Origin: Sipunculus nudus
Lineage: Eukaryota; Annelida; Sipuncula; Golfingiida; Sipunculidae
Assembly: GCA_026874595.1 (NCBI GenBank)
Contig: CM049306.1
Location: 51,917,019 to 51,981,018 of the forward strand
DNA length: 64,000 nucleotides
Direction of reading: 5' to 3'
Shown here: positions 57,701-64,000 of the stretch, in pieces
Position numbering within the stretch: position 1 is the stretch's first letter
How the letters are laid out: every line of letters begins with the position of its first letter
The notes under the pieces: generated by a model
Database searches by the model: none
What the model saw: the letters and a program-made list of their open reading frames with translations, nothing else
Told to the model about the DNA's origin: nothing
Made by a program: the position numbers and the translations under genes

Positions 57701-58141
57701 TTCATTTTCTAGTTCTTGGCATGAGCATATACTTTCTATTTTCCATTCTTTTGTCCGCTCTGTGCCAGATTATCTTTACTGAATTAACCCTCGATAGTAA
57801 TGCGGTCAGGGAACTATAGTGCCCTCTCATTTTCACTTTAATGTGTTTTCTCCTAATGCCAGCCTCCAATTGGATACTGATCCGCCACCGTTTGTATTAC
57901 CCATTAAGGACATCGAGAAGCAAAGGCCGCAGCTGCTGTGCCAGGATGCATGTTGCCGTAATAAGACACACTACACTTATCTTTGTCTCTGATGGTCGAT
58001 TTATAAGATATACAATTCGCTCAGCGCCAATTTGTGTCAAATATCTATTTATCATTTTGGATTTTCACCTTTCTGTACGGCCATATTAATGTAGATTGAG
58101 AGAAATGCCTTGCTGTCAATGAGCAGCTGCATGGTATAGAA
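54611..58141. other. Gene-poor sequence
   Basis: It has an AT microsatellite (about 54747-54805). A pair of similar blocks, attaataat(at/gc)tcataaaat, lies at 56042 and 56160; these contain homeodomain-type cores. Nothing coding recognised. Confidence 0.4.
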
Positions 58142-58300
58142 GGGGGCGTTGCCCAGAGGTAAAACCGAAGTGATCATCAGATATTGATGGTCCAGAGTTC
58201 AATCCCACCAAAACCACAATGTAGCTGCACGGCTATTTTCCCTCTAATATGTTGTCGGAGTCCTAAACACTGTATTCACTCTTTATATTTATATGTTGAA
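58142..58300 (+). repeat. tRNA-derived SINE (head region)
   Basis: A-box-like ttgcccagagg (58149-58159) and B-box-like agttcaatccc (58196-58206) are separated by about 36 bases, as in tRNA-derived pol III promoters. The sequence begins gggggcgttgcccag, like the 5' head of many SINEs. It does not fold into a functional tRNA by inspection. The 3' end is not resolved. Confidence 0.5.
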
Positions 58301-58339
58301 AAATCAGTCGCAGCATTACTCATTAACAAATTGTTCTTA

Positions 58340-58440
58340 ATTACCTCCTACAGGAGGTTATGTTTTCACCATTTCTCTTTGTTTGTTCGTTGGTTTGTTG
58401 TTTGTTGGTTTGATGATTAGCTGGTCGATTTTTTTAACAC
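58340..58440. repeat. T/G-rich repeat fragment
   Basis: acctcctacaggaggttatg starts a short palindrome, followed by gtttgtt/ggtttg repeats. This resembles a dispersed repeat common in marine invertebrates, but that recollection is not checked here. Confidence 0.3.
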
Positions 58441-61370
58441 GATGCATGGCGCAGATACTACTGACCTAGTGTCCACGACACCATTACTTTGGTGTGTATC
58501 AAGATAATGTGACGAATCCAGTTACACGGTTTTCCCTTTGCGATGGTATATGCGATCTACTGAGTGGCTCTATGTTGTTATATATCTATATGAATGCTTC
58601 CATTGTATAATGCGCTTCAAATTTTACAGAACTGGGCCCTATACTCGAGAAGTTAGATCGTACGTCTTTATATTGACAAATCTTATTCATACATCTGTGA
58701 CGTTTATATAACTATATACTTTACAGACATGAACTATATACGTTCTACCTTTAATTATAAGATAACGTGCATCGTCAAAAGTTCTACAAACCTGCAAATT
58801 GATTGTAGGAATAATGGAATTGAACAGATTAAAGCATACAATTATCAAGTACTCGTCAAACTTGAATATACTGGGCCTCTCTGTCTGTTCCTTGATCGCC
58901 ATGCTTTGCAGTCACATGATTGGACTTAGGAAACAGATCCTTTTTCACAAGGCAGACAGATTATCGCATTTTTTAAATAATGGCAACATCAACCTGAATT
59001 TCACCATGTTATAATTTGCAGTTTCTCTATCACTATGCAGCAGTCATGAAGAACAATTTCTTATACCAGTGTACTTCCGGCGTGGAAAGCTTTTTCAATG
59101 CGGATTAGGTTTCAGTGCATAACTCGCCCGAGGCATGAACTTTTAGAAAAAAAGGAGCATGGCTTGACTCTAAGAAAAATACCATCATTCCCATGGAAAG
59201 AAAAAGAAGAGAAGTGAACCCTGTAGTTATTTGTACAGAAAAAAATCCAGCGGCGCCTGAGGACGACACGTGTGTTCTGTATGTGAAGGATTGCTTAATT
59301 TGTCTATGTCTCTGACAACGTGACAGAAATTGGACCTTGGAGTAAAATGCAATTTGAGTTAGATCGATCGCCACAGGAGTTGTGCCACTGTATCAGGTCG
59401 CCAGGGGGACGGGCAAGTAATCACACAGCACCGCTCCATGACAGAGAGCCAGAGCGACTTGTCTATCCGGCCGACTTTACGGAGTCTTTTTTACCTTTCA
59501 ATTGCTTTTGTCTTTTTGCATAAGGTCGAAGCAAGAAACGAAAATAAGATTTTCCACTCCGGTCGTATGAGTGACGACCTCGGTCAGAGAGGAAATTCTT
59601 TCTATTATTCACAGGTCTTCTGCAAGGAGGTACTTTTTAAAGGTATATATTAACTTCTGCGCTCCGTGTCCGCCGGGGAATTTGTCATACTGCATACAAA
59701 GGTTTCCAATAAATATCGTAATCCTACGAGAGGGCATCAGTTAAGAAAATGGTGTAATGTGATTTGAGATGCCCATTACTAGATCGTAGTCAATCAGTAA
59801 TTATTAATGGTTAGAACGTATCTTAATGAAACTATGTTCGACGTCCTGATTCGTTCTTCTTTTTTAAACACGTATTTTTGCGTGTTTTCTTTTTTGTTTA
59901 CCAAAGCAAAAATATATTGGTTATTGCTGATGTAGACAGTTTTCCGATTGTGATATACTGAATCCAGCTGAAAATATTTCACGCACAGGCATTTGGTTGT
60001 TTCCAAGTTCACGTATTTTTTTGTTTTTTTCCTTGTCACGTTTATGTTTATTATATTTCAAAGCATTGTTAATTATCTCAATTCTAGAGCAAAAGTATTT
60101 TATTCCATTTTTTAATTTTAGTTAATCACGTTTGAATATTTGATCGTGATTTTGAAAATGTATATTATTATTGAAATAAAGTAACATAGTCTTTTCAATA
60201 TATTTTTTTCATACAAGGCTTCTGAAAGTTGAGTTAAATAATAACGAGAGCTTCGAAATAATTTAAAGTCTAAATGGTATGTGGAAATGTGTTACAATAA
60301 AGTTAGAGGTAATATGTGACGGATACTAAAAATATACAAACTTTATCACAGATCATCACAATAAACCTTTCCGATCGAACTAGTGACATCTGTCGGTGAT
60401 AACCGACACTGAGTGTTCAGGTACAGTACATTGATGAAGAAAGTTGTTATTTAGCAATGCCCCAAATTACAAAAGGAAAAAGATGTCGGATATGTCTGAT
60501 ATATAAAATTGCAGATCCTCTCTGATTTCAGGTAACAAAACTCGAAATGCTCATTTGTCCCGAACATAGCACATAGACGATCATAATATCCAATAGGTAT
60601 ACTCGTAGACTGACAAAGTCAACATACTTTAAAGTCACATTTCTTATCCAAAGCAGTAATTACACAATTTGCCTCGAAATGATAGAAAATAATATTACCA
60701 ACATACGGCTGCAGGTATGACGACTCGTTAAATGGACAACGAACCGCTAGTTAACGCCATCTGTAACGGTCTAAGTGAACTGAATATGTTTTTCTGTGAT
60801 GTTAGCAATACTGGAGTATCTCCAAGGATTTAACCGCCGATTAGAGGTCTAAAGCTTGAAGCACTAATATGAAAGTGAGAGGAAATTGCCAGGTTCCTCA
60901 ACCGTCTTTTGACGTGCGTATATGCAGATATCATTAACTAAATTATAGATATTTCACAGACAGGATAACGAACAAACAAAGAAATACGAAGAAGAATAGG
61001 TACAGCATTATATCAGTGGATGTCTGTATAACATTTCTGTCAAACAAAATTTTTCTTACCTTGGCTCTATAACTGATGATCTTGTATTACTTCTCTTGAT
61101 ACAGTGACATGTCTCTTGTGTTTTATATAAATAAGCAGCCTGCTTTGTCTATCTCATGAATAATTCATGACTCAAATTATACTTCTACTGATTGAATTAC
61201 TGTCTGAAAACACTGACATTATCTACAATAACCCTTGGCGCTGTCATGTGGATACATAGGGTGGTACATCTATGGTTTTGTGCTTGTGTTTGTTCTGAGA
61301 GGTTAATATGCAAGGTCAGTTCACCCACATATAGGCCTATATATATACATACGATATAGTATAAATAAGT
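58441..61370. other. Gene-poor sequence
   Basis: No supported exon, RNA gene or repeat recognised on either strand. Confidence 0.4.
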
Positions 61371-61836
61371 TTAAAGGTGCCCAATCACCTTAGCTTTTGT
61401 AAAAGAATTTATGTAATTTCTGGCTTCCCTTGGTATTTATTAATAATCTAAGGCTAATTTTGGTTGTGAAATGATCTTATAAGGACTTCGTTAAGGATGT
61501 ATGAACTTATTTATCAACATTTTTAAACACAGCAATGTTGACCAACGGGAAAAAACATGTAAGCTAAGGTGGTAGGTTACATATATTCGGAGGTAGAAAG
61601 GTCACTTGGTGCAAAACGCCTTTTGCAAAGCTTTGGCTTATCTGACTTGGTGCCAAATGCCCTTGTTGAATTTGTTTTGATTATTTTGGCGGGCCCCCAC
61701 ATATTATACACACGTTGATATGAACAAAACAAGCAGCCTGTGTGCGGTGATATCCACGTTTTCTTGCCTATTTTATGAACGCTCCAAGGGATTGCCTTTA
61801 GTTTATAAAGGTTAAATAGGTGATTGGGCCCCTTTA
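61371..61836. mobile_element. TTAA-type TIR element, uninterrupted copy
   Basis: About 466 bp with ends aaaggtgcccaatcacct and aggtgattgggccccttt. The left flank is TTAA and the right TTTA, perhaps mutated. The interior matches the split copy at 1920-1961 plus 9941-10347 block for block (aaggtggtaggtt, ccccacatattata, caagggatt.cctttagttt). No coding capacity. It shows the empty state of the site into which the DIRS element inserted in the other copy. Confidence 0.85.
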
Positions 61837-63178
61837 CTATATGTTTTATTTAGGGAAAAGTTAATATTCATATCTGCTCATTTTCTGACAAGATGCCATC
61901 CACAATAGGCATATTTTTCATAGATTGTGTCAATAAAAAGTAGGGTTGAAATCATCATAAATATATATGCACTGTAATTTTACTTTGATTGTTAAAATTC
62001 CTCTGGTAGTTGAATTCCCACAAGTAGGTAAATTACTGCTATTATTACATCAGCATGACGAATCCAGATCTCAACCGGTCAGAGCCTTTTCACCACATAT
62101 TCCGTACTGACACAAGTGCTTTTGTACCAAATATTACCGCCAGATGTCACTTGCTGTTCTAAGGACACATTCCGGTTGCCAGGGTTTGGTCTCTTCAGAT
62201 GCTTTGATGCGACCACAAGAATTTTTTTTCGGATTTAGAGTTTGATAAACGCTTGTTTATTAAAGAGCAGGTTTTGGTAAATGCTTTCCAACTTTCACGC
62301 CCCAAATGATTGAGTTTTTCTCAATTCTTTTTCACATTACCCACACTTGTATACGTCAATAGGCCTACAGCATACTTTCTAAGTCATGTTTTATTTTAAC
62401 TTGAAACTTTGTTTGGTTGTACAAGTATAGGAATGAAATACACACACCTACACCCACACAGAAGCGAAGAAAATAAAGCTCGACGTTAGCAAAGAGGTGT
62501 GTAAAATAATGAAACAACGTTTGGAACTATACAATAAAATACATTCGTACACTCATGGTCATGTGCAATTTAGTCCTCGTAGTGATCACCAGGTAGCGCT
62601 TGGTGCAGTCTTTTCCAGACGACTGACTGATTATGTTCTGGCATGGATGAAAATGTATTCCAACTAAAATACGTGCAGTATCTCATGCCAATGCTGATAA
62701 CCATCATATATACCAAATATTAATGAAGACATTTATATTCCGAGTCTCAAATGCTCTTTCTATTCTATGATTATCCTTTATCTGACATTTCTACATCAAC
62801 AAAAACGTGAATAGGATTCTTTTTCATCTATACTTACTTTTTCACCTGAATAGTACACTGAACATTGATATGCGTGATATACATAAATTTGATCAGGTGA
62901 TGACTAATTATCCTTTATTATTATATGATTAAAACATTTATGCAAGATGGCAATTTACTGAGATAAGTTCTCAGGGGATATCAATTCTGTCTGTTATGAC
63001 CTTTTGAATCTACAATAAATAATGATTACAACGCGAAGTGAAATTTTGAAATTATAGGATTTACATAAATGTTCAGGTACCATGCTAAGACCAGCATACA
63101 AAATCATTTGAAAATTAAAAAAGTGAAGAAATTTAGTAGAAAAAGTGCTACATATTGTATTTTAATCTATCATTATTA
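61837..63178. other. Gene-poor sequence
   Basis: Nothing supported on either strand. Confidence 0.4.
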
Positions 63179-63481
63179 GGCCAAAAAAAATAAAAGGGTA
63201 TACTTCTCATGCAGGCACTTTTTTTTCAGAAGTCAATGCGGGCGGGCGGAGTTTTATTTTTGACCTTTTTTTGTATTTTTCGATAAAATTTCATATGATC
63301 AGGGAAACATGACATGTTTCTTCTTGCTAAACAGGTAAAAACACTACATAACAAAGGAAATCGTATCGAAATTGTATTATTTTACCATTTTGAATAATGA
63401 AATCAAAATAAAAATGTTTGATGCGGGGGGTTAAAATTGACGCGGGCGGTGCCTGAGAACCATACGTTTAATTTTTTTTCT
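63179..63481. mobile_element. TIR element family B, copy 2 (about 303 bp)
   Basis: Direct-orientation copy of 49943-50224, including aatgcgggcgggcgg, acataacaaaggaaatcg and tgcctgagaaccata. It has a small insertion in the left TIR and about 15 extra bases in the interior. Confidence 0.75.
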
Positions 63482-63727
63482 TAATATTGTTTTTTATTTA
63501 CTGATCAAAGAATTGTGATATACTTTTCTATGATTGCCAAACCATGTAAGTCAGAGTGAACAAATTTTGACATTGTCCGTATTTTGTGTGATTTTGGATA
63601 CATACCTTTCCCTATACACCCTGGCCCTGCTAGTAGAACTTTCACCAATCCATAAATTTATTATGTGAGCTGCCAGGGAAGGCACGTCTTTAATTATTCC
63701 ACCACCAGTTGGCAAAGTATGTAGCTT

Positions 63728-63830
63728 TTATCTTGGTTGGTTGGTTGGTTCGTCAACAACTTTACTCTGAAAGTTATTAACATATTTGATGAAATTTTAT
63801 AAATGGTGACGCTCAAAGAAAGATTCGTTA
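63728..63830. repeat. ggttggttggtt-led repeat fragment
   Basis: ggttggttggttggttcgtc is followed by aactttactctgaaagttat and gatgaaatttta. This looks like a dispersed repeat type of marine invertebrates with a ttggttgg head, but only one fragment is present here. Confidence 0.3.
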
Positions 63831-64000
63831 TTTTTTTTCATTAATCAGGATCACTATAATATGTTTCTATTTGAAGAATTCTTTTCCATTTTGTGATAGG
63901 CCAAGGTCCAGGGCTTTAAGTTGAATAAGGGGCCGCCTTTTTTCTGTGGAGCTGATATAGCTGCATGTGACTCAGTCATGAAATTGTTACATGTACACGC
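63831..64000. other. Window end, nothing recognised
   Basis: No feature supported. Confidence 0.4.

Noticed and set aside
58142-58215. Functional tRNA gene
   Set aside because: Box-like motifs exist, but no acceptor stem or anticodon arm pairs properly; a SINE head is more likely.

Overview
The window reads as nuclear DNA of an invertebrate animal, most like a marine mollusc or another lophotrochozoan. It is AT-rich and gene-poor, with spliced genes, many (AT)n microsatellites and G-runs. It carries DIRS-like, Ty3/gypsy and Tx1/L1-like retroelements plus several families of small inverted-repeat elements. The phylum is an inference; no ribosomal or mitochondrial marker is present.

Left part (1-11.7 kb): two exons of a leucine-rich-repeat (LRR) gene on the plus strand (285-454 and 10392-11618, the latter ending in the stop) flank a 9.9 kb intron. 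The intron's size comes from insertions nested three deep. A TTAA-flanked inverted-repeat element (1920-10347) is split by a DIRS-like tyrosine-recombinase retrotransposon (1962-9940). That element is in turn split by a complete Ty3/gypsy retrotransposon (4680-9702) with near-identical 203 bp LTRs, a CCTCC target duplication and an open 1355-residue Gag-Pol. An uninterrupted copy of the outer element at 61371-61836 serves as the empty-site reference.

Middle part (12-23 kb): a two-exon plus-strand gene (15970-16133 and 21280-22162) encodes a 348-residue RING-finger protein with a TRAF-like zinc motif, a coiled coil and a tandemly duplicated C-terminal segment. Splicing completes one RING cysteine codon. 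Its 5.1 kb intron holds a 121 bp near-perfect inverted repeat edged by long (AT)n tracts and a 136 bp tandem duplication. Three CTCF-like motifs, one an exact consensus match, lie around exon 2. Remnants of inverted-repeat elements occur at 13.6, 14.2 and 16.7 kb.

24-29.6 kb: a decayed LINE of Tx1/L1 type with ORF1 and ORF2 (endonuclease plus reverse transcriptase), broken by frameshifts and stops.

Right part (29.6-64 kb): no confidently recognisable coding gene. It contains microsatellites, a diverged tandem array, a foldback element, a pair of about 300 bp TIR elements (49.9 and 63.2 kb), a 256 bp element with CAGGGGCGG ends and a GTTAG duplication, a tRNA-derived SINE head at 58.1 kb, and GC-richer islands. 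One island (39.9-40.15 kb) has CCAAT and CRE motifs ending in a strong splice donor, as expected of a promoter with a noncoding first exon. The stretch may be a large intron or regulatory desert of a gene outside the window.
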